Made by a program: the position numbers and the translations under genes. A model generated the notes under the pieces. That model worked only from the letters and a program-made list of their open reading frames with translations. It searched no databases and had not been told where the DNA came from. A stretch of DNA of 64,000 bases. It comes from an uncultured Bacteroidia bacterium. GTDB lineage: Bacteria; Bacteroidota; Bacteroidia; Bacteroidales; ML635J-15. Below, piece after piece: positions 9,083 through 17,342 of the stretch (position 1 is the stretch's first letter; each line of letters begins with the position of its first letter). The stretch spans positions 225,764-289,763 of the forward strand of contig CADCCZ010000005.1 of NCBI GenBank assembly GCA_902800045.1. The letters are read 5' to 3'.

Positions 9083-9731
9083 AAAACTGATACTTACCAT
9101 ATTATTCGCGCTATGCACAATGGTGATTGTCGCACAGACCGACAACACGACTCCTCGTGCCACAAGGGAAAAGACAAAGTACGAAAAGATGTTCGGCGAG
9201 GTTCAGTATGGAGAAAAAATATACAAGAAAGGTAGCAACTGGCTAACATTCGGTTTGGGGGCAAGCTACAAGATAAACTACGAACCCACTTACGAAAAAG
9301 GGCTAAATAGGACTGCAGCGCTAGCCTACCATTTCCGCTACAAAGCCATGTACTTCAATGTTGGATGGCATTTCTCCGGCGAATACTACTTCATCGAATA
9401 CTGGTACAACCAGAACCTGAAATCACGCGCTACGCACCAACTCAACGACTTTCATGCTGGCGCCGGACTACGATTCGAAGACAGATGGTACAACTTTGCA
9501 TTTTTCATTGGTCCGGCATGGGCAATAGCAATGATTCCCAACCCCGACAATCCAAGCGGGTCCATTGTTAAACACACTGTAGGCGGACATGTGGAAGTTC
9601 AGACAACATTCAAATTCCTATACGACCTCGGAATCGGCGTATCGCTGTTTGGTAGCTTCAACAAGTATTATCAGGTAATTGGCGCACAGGGACATTTCTA
9701 CTTCTCAAGCGCATACAAGAGAAAATACTAA
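9075..9731 (+). CDS. Secreted, probable outer-membrane beta-barrel protein
   Basis: A 218-residue protein that I cannot assign to a named family. It has a cleavable signal peptide (KKLILTILFALCTMVIVAQ) and a body of alternating aromatic/polar strands (TFGLGASYKINYEP, AALAYHFRYKAMYFNVGWHFSGEYYF, FAFFIGPAWAI, LGIGVSLFGSFNKYY) typical of a small outer-membrane barrel, ending in an aromatic-rich strand. Its ATG overlaps the nitroreductase stop by 8 bases, which indicates translational coupling. It is the last gene of the parA-led run. Confidence 0.65.
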   Translation: MNKKLILTILFALCTMVIVAQTDNTTPRATREKTKYEKMFGEVQYGEKIYKKGSNWLTFGLGASYKINYEPTYEKGLNRTAALAYHFRYKAMYFNVGWHFSGEYYFIEYWYNQNLKSRATHQLNDFHAGAGLRFEDRWYNFAFFIGPAWAIAMIPNPDNPSGSIVKHTVGGHVEVQTTFKFLYDLGIGVSLFGSFNKYYQVIGAQGHFYFSSAYKRKY

Positions 9732-9800
9732 AAGTATATACGATTCTATTTCAAAAAACTTAGAAACCCAGAAACTTAGAAACAAAAAAACAATAACACT
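9732..9800. repeat. GAAAC-rich low-complexity repeat
   Basis: The gap before the dipeptidase holds CTTAGAAACCCAGAAACTTAG at about 9758-9779, a short direct repeat of CTTAGAAAC around CCAGAAAC. The GAAACCCAGAAAC part recurs at about 25763-25775. No promoter box is obvious here. Confidence 0.5.
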
Positions 9801-11168
9801 ATGACTTACATCAAGGATTATATCAAGGAAAACAGAGAAAGGTTCTTTGAGGAACTTTTCGGTTTGATTCGCATTCCGTCAATAAGCTCGGAAGCATCGC
9901 ACAAGTCGGACATGATAAAGTGTGCAGAACACTGGAAATACTTGCTCAAGCAGGCTGGTGCCGACAAGGCAGAAGTTATGCCAACCAAGGGCAACCCAAT
10001 AGTATACGGTGAAAAAATCATCGACCCGTCGAAGCCAACAGTTATAGTTTACGGACACTACGATGTTATGCCGGTTGACCCGATAGAACTCTGGAAGACA
10101 GAACCTTTCGAGCCAGTTATTAAAGAAGGTAAGATCTGGGCTCGCGGTGCCGACGACGACAAGGGTCAGAGCTTTATGCATGCAAAGGCATTCGAACTTA
10201 TGGTAAAGACCAAGACTTTGCCTTGCAACGTAAAATTCATGCTCGAAGGCGAAGAAGAAATCGGTTCACCAAGCCTTACCGAATGGTGCGCCGAACAGAA
10301 AGATCTGCTCAAGGGCGACATTATCCTCGTTTCTGACACAGGTATGATAGCATCGGATATACCGAGCATCACCACAGGTTTGCGCGGTCTTGCATACTGG
10401 GAAGTCGAAGTTACTGGTCCCGACCATGACCTTCACAGTGGAATTTTCGGTGGTGCAGTAGCAAATCCAATCAACGTACTTTGCAAGATGATTGCCGACC
10501 TTCACGACGAAAACGGCAAGATTACAATACCAGGATTCTACGATGATGTTCTCGAAGTATCTGCCGAAGAAAGAGAATTGCTTGCTGGCAAGCCATTCAA
10601 CGAGGAAGAATACAAGAAAGCTATTGACGTTAAGGCTCTCAAGGGAGAAAAGGGCTTTACAACTTGCGAACGCACAGGTATCCGTCCGTGTCTGGACGTA
10701 TGCGGAATTTGGGGCGGCTATACTGGCGAAGGTTCCAAGACTGTACTTCCATCAAAGGCATTTGCAAAGATTTCGACCCGCCTTGTTCCAAACCAGGACC
10801 ACAAGAAGATTGCACAGCTTTTCAAGGAATACTTCGAGAAGGTTGCTCCAGAATACGTAAAGGTAGAAGTTCGTCCGCTTCATGGTGGACAAGGCTATGT
10901 TTGCCCGATTGACCTTCCTGCATACAAAGCAGCAGAAAAGGCATACATCGAAGTATTCGGCAAACGCCCGATTCCAGTTCGCAGCGGTGGAAGTATTCCT
11001 ATCATCTCGCGTTTCGAAGAAGTGCTTGGCATAAAGTCAATTCTTATGGGCTTCGGTCTCGAGTCGGACGCAATACACTCGCCGAACGAGAATTATCCTA
11101 TCGAGAATTTCCTCAAGGGAATCGAAACTATTCCGCTGTTCTACAAGTATTTTGCAGAAACGAAGTAA
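9801..11168 (+). CDS. M20-family dipeptidase (metallopeptidase)
   Basis: A 455-residue dizinc peptidase of the M20 family (PepV/carnosinase-like dipeptidases). Metal and catalytic motifs are in order: VYGHYDVMPVDP (first metal His and catalytic Asp), WARGADDDKGQ (bridging Asp), LEGEEEIGSPS (general base Glu and metal Glu), VSDTGM (metal Asp), and HDLHSGIFGG in the dimerisation lid domain. A late SPNENYPIENF region carries the last His ligand side (AIHSPNE). It lacks a signal peptide, so it is cytoplasmic and would hydrolyse short peptides. It is followed by a terminator. Confidence 0.9.
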   Translation: MTYIKDYIKENRERFFEELFGLIRIPSISSEASHKSDMIKCAEHWKYLLKQAGADKAEVMPTKGNPIVYGEKIIDPSKPTVIVYGHYDVMPVDPIELWKTEPFEPVIKEGKIWARGADDDKGQSFMHAKAFELMVKTKTLPCNVKFMLEGEEEIGSPSLTEWCAEQKDLLKGDIILVSDTGMIASDIPSITTGLRGLAYWEVEVTGPDHDLHSGIFGGAVANPINVLCKMIADLHDENGKITIPGFYDDVLEVSAEERELLAGKPFNEEEYKKAIDVKALKGEKGFTTCERTGIRPCLDVCGIWGGYTGEGSKTVLPSKAFAKISTRLVPNQDHKKIAQLFKEYFEKVAPEYVKVEVRPLHGGQGYVCPIDLPAYKAAEKAYIEVFGKRPIPVRSGGSIPIISRFEEVLGIKSILMGFGLESDAIHSPNENYPIENFLKGIETIPLFYKYFAETK

Positions 11169-11188
11169 ACCGCAATCAAATGATATGT

Positions 11189-11218
11189 AAGGCTGTCAAG
11201 AAACGACAGCCTTTTTTT
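11189..11218 (+). terminator. Rho-independent terminator after the dipeptidase
   Basis: GGCTGTC (11191-11197) pairs with GACAGCC (11205-11211) over a 7-base loop, extended by AA/TT, followed by seven T residues. Confidence 0.9.
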
Positions 11219-11235
11219 GTTTGCAAATAAAGTCT

Positions 11236-11243
11236 TACCTTTG
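11236..11243 (+). promoter_or_regulatory. -7 box TACCTTTG for gpsA
   Basis: TACCTTTG fits TAnnTTTG and lies 18 bases before the gpsA start. TTTG-containing sequence upstream overlaps the terminator tail, at shorter than ideal spacing. Confidence 0.6.
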
Positions 11244-11261
11244 CAAAAAAAATAAAAGTTA

Positions 11262-12272
<1,011 letters not shown>

Positions 12273-12283
12273 TCGAATCCAAG

Positions 12284-13309
12284 ATGAAAAAAATAATAAT
12301 CACCGGCGGTACAGGCTACATTGGTTCACATACAGTTGTGGAATTTATCAACGCTGGCTACGAACCGATAATAATCGACAATCTTTCCAATTCGAACATC
12401 AATGTCCTTGATGGGATTGAAAAAATTACAGGTAAACGCCCGACATTCTACAAGGCGGATGTAACCGACAACTATGCCATGGACAAGATTTTCTACGACC
12501 ATAGCGATGCCGTTGGTGTTGTACATTTTGCCGCAAGCAAAGCTGTTGGAGAGTCGGTAGAAAAACCTCTTATGTATTATCGCAACAACCTCAATGGCCT
12601 TATCAACGTCTTGGAAATGATGGAAAAGCATGGCGTGAACGGACTTGTTTTCTCATCAAGTTGCACGGTTTATGGACAACCAGATAAGCTTCCGGTAACA
12701 GAAGAAACGCCATTTGCAAAAGCAGAATCGCCATACGGAAACACAAAGCAAATTTCGGAGGAAATAATTCAGGATATGCTCAATGCGACACCATCACTCA
12801 AAGCTATTGCATTGCGCTACTTCAACCCCATTGGCGCACACCCATCGGCACAGATAGGCGAACTGCCAAACGGCACGCCTAACAACCTTATGCCATACAT
12901 CACACAGACCGCCATGGGAATACGTGAATGCCTCAGCGTTTTCGGCAACGACTACAACACTCCCGACGGCACTCCAATCCGCGACTACATAAATGTTGTT
13001 GACCTTGCAAAGGCACATGTTGCAGCAGTAAAATATTTGCTTTCGGCAAAGGGCAACAGTCAGTTCGACTTCTTCAACATCGGCACTGGCAAAGGCTCTA
13101 CAGTATTGGAAGTTATCGATTCTTTTGAGCGCAGCACAGGCGTAAAACTGAACTACAAAATTGTTGGTCGCCGTGCAGGTGACGTTGAAAAAGTGTGGGC
13201 AGATACCACTAAGGCTAACAAAGTACTCGGGTGGAAAGCCGAAAAAACGCTTGACGAGACTACTTTATCGGCATGGAAATGGGAAGAAGAATTAAGCAAG
13301 ATACACTAA
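12284..13309 (+). CDS. galE: UDP-glucose 4-epimerase
   Basis: A 341-residue extended short-chain dehydrogenase. The NAD motif GGTGYIGSH sits at residues 8-16, the catalytic Ser is in FSSSCTVYG, the Tyr-x3-Lys motif is SPYGNTKQISEE, and LRYFNPIGAHPSAQIGE is the GalE-type substrate loop. RDYINVVDLAKAH is the usual C-terminal marker. It interconverts UDP-glucose and UDP-galactose, feeding glycan and polysaccharide synthesis. It ends 17 bases from a convergent lipoprotein gene, with no hairpin seen between them. Confidence 0.95.
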   Translation: MKKIIITGGTGYIGSHTVVEFINAGYEPIIIDNLSNSNINVLDGIEKITGKRPTFYKADVTDNYAMDKIFYDHSDAVGVVHFAASKAVGESVEKPLMYYRNNLNGLINVLEMMEKHGVNGLVFSSSCTVYGQPDKLPVTEETPFAKAESPYGNTKQISEEIIQDMLNATPSLKAIALRYFNPIGAHPSAQIGELPNGTPNNLMPYITQTAMGIRECLSVFGNDYNTPDGTPIRDYINVVDLAKAHVAAVKYLLSAKGNSQFDFFNIGTGKGSTVLEVIDSFERSTGVKLNYKIVGRRAGDVEKVWADTTKANKVLGWKAEKTLDETTLSAWKWEEELSKIH

Positions 13310-13326
13310 ATCAGCACGATTAGATT

Positions 13327-13740
13327 TTAATTATTCACTCCTCCCCTATATATTTCCTCGTTGTTGTCTCGAATAATAAATGTATAGTCGGAAGCTGGTT
13401 TATTGAAATTTTCGAAAGTATATGACACATTTATAACGCACTCGCAGTCCAACGAAGCTTGAACTACTATCGGGTCAACATCTATCTCGATTATCTTGTT
13501 TTCATCGTCAATTGTTGGAGAAACCAAAACGCCCTCAAAATTGCAATTTGTAGGAATATTGTCGTGAAAAACCTCAATGGTGTTTTCAATAAATGAGATT
13601 CTAGTTTTCATAGCCTTGGGATGCTCGTTGCACTCTGTGTATTCAAGATTTGTAGCTACAAGTTTGTTTTCGTCCTTTTCGCAGGAGGAAAAAAGCAATA
13701 CACCTAAAACAGCAATCAAAAAAAGTCTGATAATTTTCAT
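13327..13740 (-). CDS. Small lipoprotein of unknown function
   Basis: A 137-residue protein with a lipoprotein signal (IRLFLIAVLGVLLFSSC, lipid-attachment Cys20) and an acidic EKDEN start to the mature part, the usual outer-membrane retention context. The rest (about 115 residues) is beta-rich and contains two further Cys in LDCECVINVSYTF. I recognise no family. It starts six bases downstream of the GH92 stop, so it is probably co-transcribed with that glycosidase. Confidence 0.7.
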   Translation of the reverse strand: MKIIRLFLIAVLGVLLFSSCEKDENKLVATNLEYTECNEHPKAMKTRISFIENTIEVFHDNIPTNCNFEGVLVSPTIDDENKIIEIDVDPIVVQASLDCECVINVSYTFENFNKPASDYTFIIRDNNEEIYRGGVNN

Positions 13741-13746
13741 AATTCC

Positions 13747-16701
13747 CTATTTTTCAACAATTTCAATCTCATCAATGAACAAATGCGTTTCGCCACCGGC
13801 ACCGAGATGCCACTTAGGAAGCGTACCGTAATATTTTGCAAAAACCTTCACATAACGAGCCTTGCAGTTCGCTGGTTCGCAACGGAAATTGTAAATCTGC
13901 TGGCGGTAGTCGTTGTCGGCAACATTGTGGTTTACGGTGGCTATCTTCTTGAAGTTCACGCCATCGTTCGAAGTATAATACTCAACATATTTCGGGAAAA
14001 GAATCCACGATTTCACATCCTGAATGAAACCTGTTTCAATCGACTTGATGTCCTTTACTTCGCACAAATCGACTACTGCCTCGAAATCCTGGCCGTGATA
14101 GCCTTGCCATTCGCCGGTGCGGAAATCGTTGCCGCCACGCAGATGGTCAACCAAAGCATCGTCGCCACCTGCAGTGTACATAGGGTTGTACTTGCTATGC
14201 AACTTTATGCGGCGGTCAGCATCAATCTTTATGTACTTGGCTTCCACAGGCTTGGACGAAACATAGCCATCGCGTTCGGAATGGATAGTCAATTTGGTTG
14301 TTTCGTTGAGGATTAACGGTTCGGAATAAAGTTTTTCCTCGCCATTACCTACTGAGTAATAGATTTTTGCGCTGTCGTCACTGCAAGCCAACTCGATTTT
14401 GAGCGAATCGTGGAATGTACGCACACCAGTTTTTGCATACGGAGCCGGTACAACCTTAAATTCTTCGATGCGCGACGGATAAATGTCGGTGCTGTTGGTA
14501 CCGAATCCGTTCTGCGGGTCGGCAGTCATATAGAAGTCGATTCGTGCACCGTCGGCAATGTCGGAATGCAGAATGTACGACTTTGTATATGGCTTTCCAT
14601 TGATTTCCATTTTGCCTACATAAATATTTTCGGGGCTATTGTCGTGAGTGACAATCAGACATTTCTTACCATTTTCGAGGTTAATCTGCACGGTGTCGAA
14701 TATCGGGCTGCCAATATCATATACGCCGTTTGCAGGATTTATCGGATAAAATCCCATTGCGCTGAGGACATACCATGCCGACATCTGACCGCAGTCTTCG
14801 TTTCCGCAACTGCCGGCAGGTGTTGTGTTGTACATCTCCGACATTATCTGGCGGACAATCTTCTGCGTCTTGGTGGGCTTTCCGCAATAGTTGTACATAT
14901 AGGCAATGTGGTGGCTCGGTTCGTTTCCGTGTACATACTGGCCGATAAGTCCGGTTATGTCCTTCAAATCCTTGCCGTGGGTTTCGCTGCCAGTCGAGAA
15001 AAGTTCGTCGAGTTTTGCCTCGAATGCCTCGTTACCGCCCATCAGCTCGATAAAACCGAGAATGTCGTGCGGAACATAGAAGGTATATTGCCACGAATTG
15101 GCCTCCGTGAAGTTGAAATCAATTTCTTTCGGGTCGAAATTCTCCTTCCACGAACCGTTCTGACGCGGACACATAAAGCCGCAGCTCTTGTCGAAAATGT
15201 GCTTGTAAGCCTGGCTTCTTATCATGTATTCGCGATATTTTTCCTTGTCGCCCTGCGATTTTGCAAACTGAGCTATGCACCAGTCGTCAAATCCGTATTC
15301 AAGGTTTTTCGAAACAGACTCGTGTTCCTCGTTCACCGACATGAAGCCGTGGCGGGCAAAATCGCGCTTGCCAAGTTCGTCGGCAGTAGCCGAAGCGACC
15401 ATAGCCTCGAGAGCAAGACTTTCAAGATTCTTGAACTTTATGCCTTTGAAGTAGGCATCAACCATTGGCGGAACTGCATGATAACCAATCATACAGCCTG
15501 TATAGTTCGATGAAAGCTCCCACATCGGCAGACGACCGCCCTGCGAGTATTCGGCAATAAAAGTCTTGATAAAATCGACCGAGCGAGCCTGCTGCGTTAT
15601 GGTATAAAGCGGATGAGCTGCGCGGTAAGTATCCCACAGCGAGAAAACCGTATATGCGGTAAAATCGTCGCTCGAATGAACCTGCAGGTCGGTACCGCGA
15701 TAGCGACGGTCAACATCCTGAGCCAAAGTCGGATGTACAAACGAGTGATACATTGCAGTGTAGAAAACCTTGCGCTGTTCCTCGCTACCGCCCTTCACGA
15801 TAATCTTGTTAAGTTCGTGGTTCCAAGCATCGGAAGCATCCTTGCGCAGAGCATCGAAATCCCAGTTCGGAACTTCCTGCTCCATATTCTTCAGCGCGCC
15901 GTCCTCGTCAACCTGCGAAATTGCAACCTTTACAAGCACTTCTTTTACAGCACTGTCGGCAATTTCGAAAACATACACGGGTTTGTCGGGACGACAGAGT
16001 GAATCGCTCTCCCAGTCGAAGTCGGCAGGTTCTACAATGCTGACATCGGTTGAGAATTGCATTGCAAAGTACAGGTGCTGGTTGTCTGCCCATGCGTGCG
16101 AACGGCGAACGCCAGTATAGCAGTTGTCGGAATGCTTGCGCAGACCGGCCTCAAGAACAACATCACGGTGTTCGAGGTCGAGGACAATATAGCGCTTGCC
16201 TTCGCGGTTGAACTTGTAGCGGTGCATACCGACGCGCGGAGAAACGGTGAGTTCCACATCGATGTCATCGTCAGAAAGTTTCACGGCGTAGTAGCCTGGT
16301 TCGGCGACTTCGGTATCGTGCGAAAAATGCGACGAATATTCCTTGTTGTCGGTCGAGAACTTTCCGCACATAGGCATCAGCAGTACATCGCCGTAGTCGG
16401 AACAGCCTGTTCCGCTGAGGTGGGTATGCGTGAAACCGTAAATTTCGGAATCGGTGTAATGGTATCCGCTGCAACCGTCCCAGCCGTCGAGGCGGGTATC
16501 GGGGCTAAGCTGTACCATACCGAAAGGCATAACTGCACCCGGGAAGGTGTGACCGTGTTCGGCGGTTCCCACCATCGGGTTTACATATTCCACAAGATTT
16601 TCTTCTGGCAGTTCGAAGCGTTCAGCCTTCTTGCTGCACGAAACCATAAGGCTTCCCATAAGAAGCACTACGACCAAAAAGCGCAATTTATTCAACATCA
16701 T
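13747..16701 (-). CDS. GH92 alpha-mannosidase lipoprotein
   Basis: A 984-residue surface or periplasmic glycosidase. Start ATG 16701 gives a lipoprotein signal (LRFLVVVLLMGSLMVSC, Cys22); the frame stays open upstream only across a palindromic repeat, so a longer start is unlikely. GH92 marks are NPMVGTAEHGHTFPGAV near the N-terminus, WELSSNYTGCMIGYHAVP, EANSWQYTFYVPHD (likely acid Glu region), GNEPSHHIAYMYNY and the signature CGNEDCGQMSAWYV. A chitobiase-C-like module (about 770-850) and an F5/8 type C-like domain (about 855-984) end the protein. GH92 enzymes are Ca2+-dependent exo-alpha-mannosidases acting mostly on host or yeast glycans. No SusC/SusD pair adjoins it. Confidence 0.93.
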   Translation of the reverse strand: MMLNKLRFLVVVLLMGSLMVSCSKKAERFELPEENLVEYVNPMVGTAEHGHTFPGAVMPFGMVQLSPDTRLDGWDGCSGYHYTDSEIYGFTHTHLSGTGCSDYGDVLLMPMCGKFSTDNKEYSSHFSHDTEVAEPGYYAVKLSDDDIDVELTVSPRVGMHRYKFNREGKRYIVLDLEHRDVVLEAGLRKHSDNCYTGVRRSHAWADNQHLYFAMQFSTDVSIVEPADFDWESDSLCRPDKPVYVFEIADSAVKEVLVKVAISQVDEDGALKNMEQEVPNWDFDALRKDASDAWNHELNKIIVKGGSEEQRKVFYTAMYHSFVHPTLAQDVDRRYRGTDLQVHSSDDFTAYTVFSLWDTYRAAHPLYTITQQARSVDFIKTFIAEYSQGGRLPMWELSSNYTGCMIGYHAVPPMVDAYFKGIKFKNLESLALEAMVASATADELGKRDFARHGFMSVNEEHESVSKNLEYGFDDWCIAQFAKSQGDKEKYREYMIRSQAYKHIFDKSCGFMCPRQNGSWKENFDPKEIDFNFTEANSWQYTFYVPHDILGFIELMGGNEAFEAKLDELFSTGSETHGKDLKDITGLIGQYVHGNEPSHHIAYMYNYCGKPTKTQKIVRQIMSEMYNTTPAGSCGNEDCGQMSAWYVLSAMGFYPINPANGVYDIGSPIFDTVQINLENGKKCLIVTHDNSPENIYVGKMEINGKPYTKSYILHSDIADGARIDFYMTADPQNGFGTNSTDIYPSRIEEFKVVPAPYAKTGVRTFHDSLKIELACSDDSAKIYYSVGNGEEKLYSEPLILNETTKLTIHSERDGYVSSKPVEAKYIKIDADRRIKLHSKYNPMYTAGGDDALVDHLRGGNDFRTGEWQGYHGQDFEAVVDLCEVKDIKSIETGFIQDVKSWILFPKYVEYYTSNDGVNFKKIATVNHNVADNDYRQQIYNFRCEPANCKARYVKVFAKYYGTLPKWHLGAGGETHLFIDEIEIVEK

Positions 16702-16720
16702 AACAATTTTGTAACCACCG

Positions 16721-16728
16721 CAAAAATA
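16721..16728 (-). promoter_or_regulatory. -7 box TATTTTTG for the GH92 gene
   Basis: The plus strand reads CAAAAATA, so the minus strand is TATTTTTG, 19 bases before the GH92 start chosen here. This position supports that start. Confidence 0.6.
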
Positions 16729-16780
16729 CATAAAAAATGTACTGTAGGAAAAGAATAGGTTGAAATTTTGTGATTGTATA

Positions 16781-16813
16781 TCGTAGGGTATGGTTTCAAA
16801 CCAAACCCTACGA
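16781..16813. repeat. 33-bp palindromic repeat, family A copy 1
   Basis: A 16-bp arm beginning TCGTAGGGTATGG (16781-16796) and its near-perfect inverse ending CCAAACCCTACGA (16798-16813) flank one central base. The arms have one mismatch. A second copy with 30 of 33 identical bases lies at 50681-50713. Confidence 0.8.
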
Positions 16814-16871
16814 TACAACACAAAATGATTCTGATTTTACGCTGCCAAAACAACACATTCGATTTGTTTTG

Positions 16872-17183
16872 TCAGTCCAAAATTATAGCGTCTCGCTTAA
16901 CATTTTCATAGAACGGAGTAACCATTTTTCCCCATTCGTCTCGTGGCATTATGATGGGATTAATTATTATTCCGCTATTTAGCTCGATATTATAGATTGG
17001 GTCGAATATTTTCATTTCGTCCTCGGCGGTTACTTTTGCACGGTTTACAAGTATGAGCAGGTCAATGTCGGAATCGCTACGCGCATCGCCACGGGCTTCC
17101 GAACCATAAAGACGAACCTCTATGTCGTAAGGCAACTGCTTTAGCGCACTACTTATTTCGTTTACAATTTCCTTTCGCTGCAT
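16872..17183 (-). CDS. Orphan minimal nucleotidyltransferase (MNT-type)
   Basis: A 103-residue single-domain protein of the DNA polymerase beta-like nucleotidyltransferase superfamily. The motif GSEARGDARSDSDIDLL (residues 27-43) holds the glycine-serine turn and the two metal-binding Asp separated by one residue. Such small proteins usually pair with a HEPN or HI0074-type substrate-binding protein in toxin-antitoxin modules (MntA/HepT). No HEPN-like gene lies on either side: the flanks are a palindromic repeat and a sensor kinase. Its target is therefore unknown; it may act in trans. Confidence 0.8.
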   Translation of the reverse strand: MQRKEIVNEISSALKQLPYDIEVRLYGSEARGDARSDSDIDLLILVNRAKVTAEDEMKIFDPIYNIELNSGIIINPIIMPRDEWGKMVTPFYENVKRDAIILD

Positions 17184-17200
17184 AATTGTGCAATTTTCGG

Positions 17201-17208
17201 CAAATATA
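17201..17208 (-). promoter_or_regulatory. -7 box TATATTTG for the MNT gene
   Basis: The plus strand reads CAAATATA, the reverse of TATATTTG, 17 bases before the MNT start. Confidence 0.5.
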
Positions 17209-17342
17209 CTAAAAAAAGGGAAAGGGATGATTATATTTTTAATTCTATGTTACATAAAATTGTATCGGTACAATGCATTGTGTCGCTACAGATTGTTTTA
17301 CACAAATATTTTTATTCCTTTGCAAATTGACAAGATTGGACT

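Noticed and set aside
14410..15513. A 367-codon plus-strand frame inside the GH92 gene
   Set aside because: Antisense to a conserved glycosidase; no start context and no family.
16702..16821. A 40-residue N-terminal extension of the GH92 protein
   Set aside because: It is the translation of the 33-bp palindrome and promoter region; the lipoprotein signal begins at ATG 16701.
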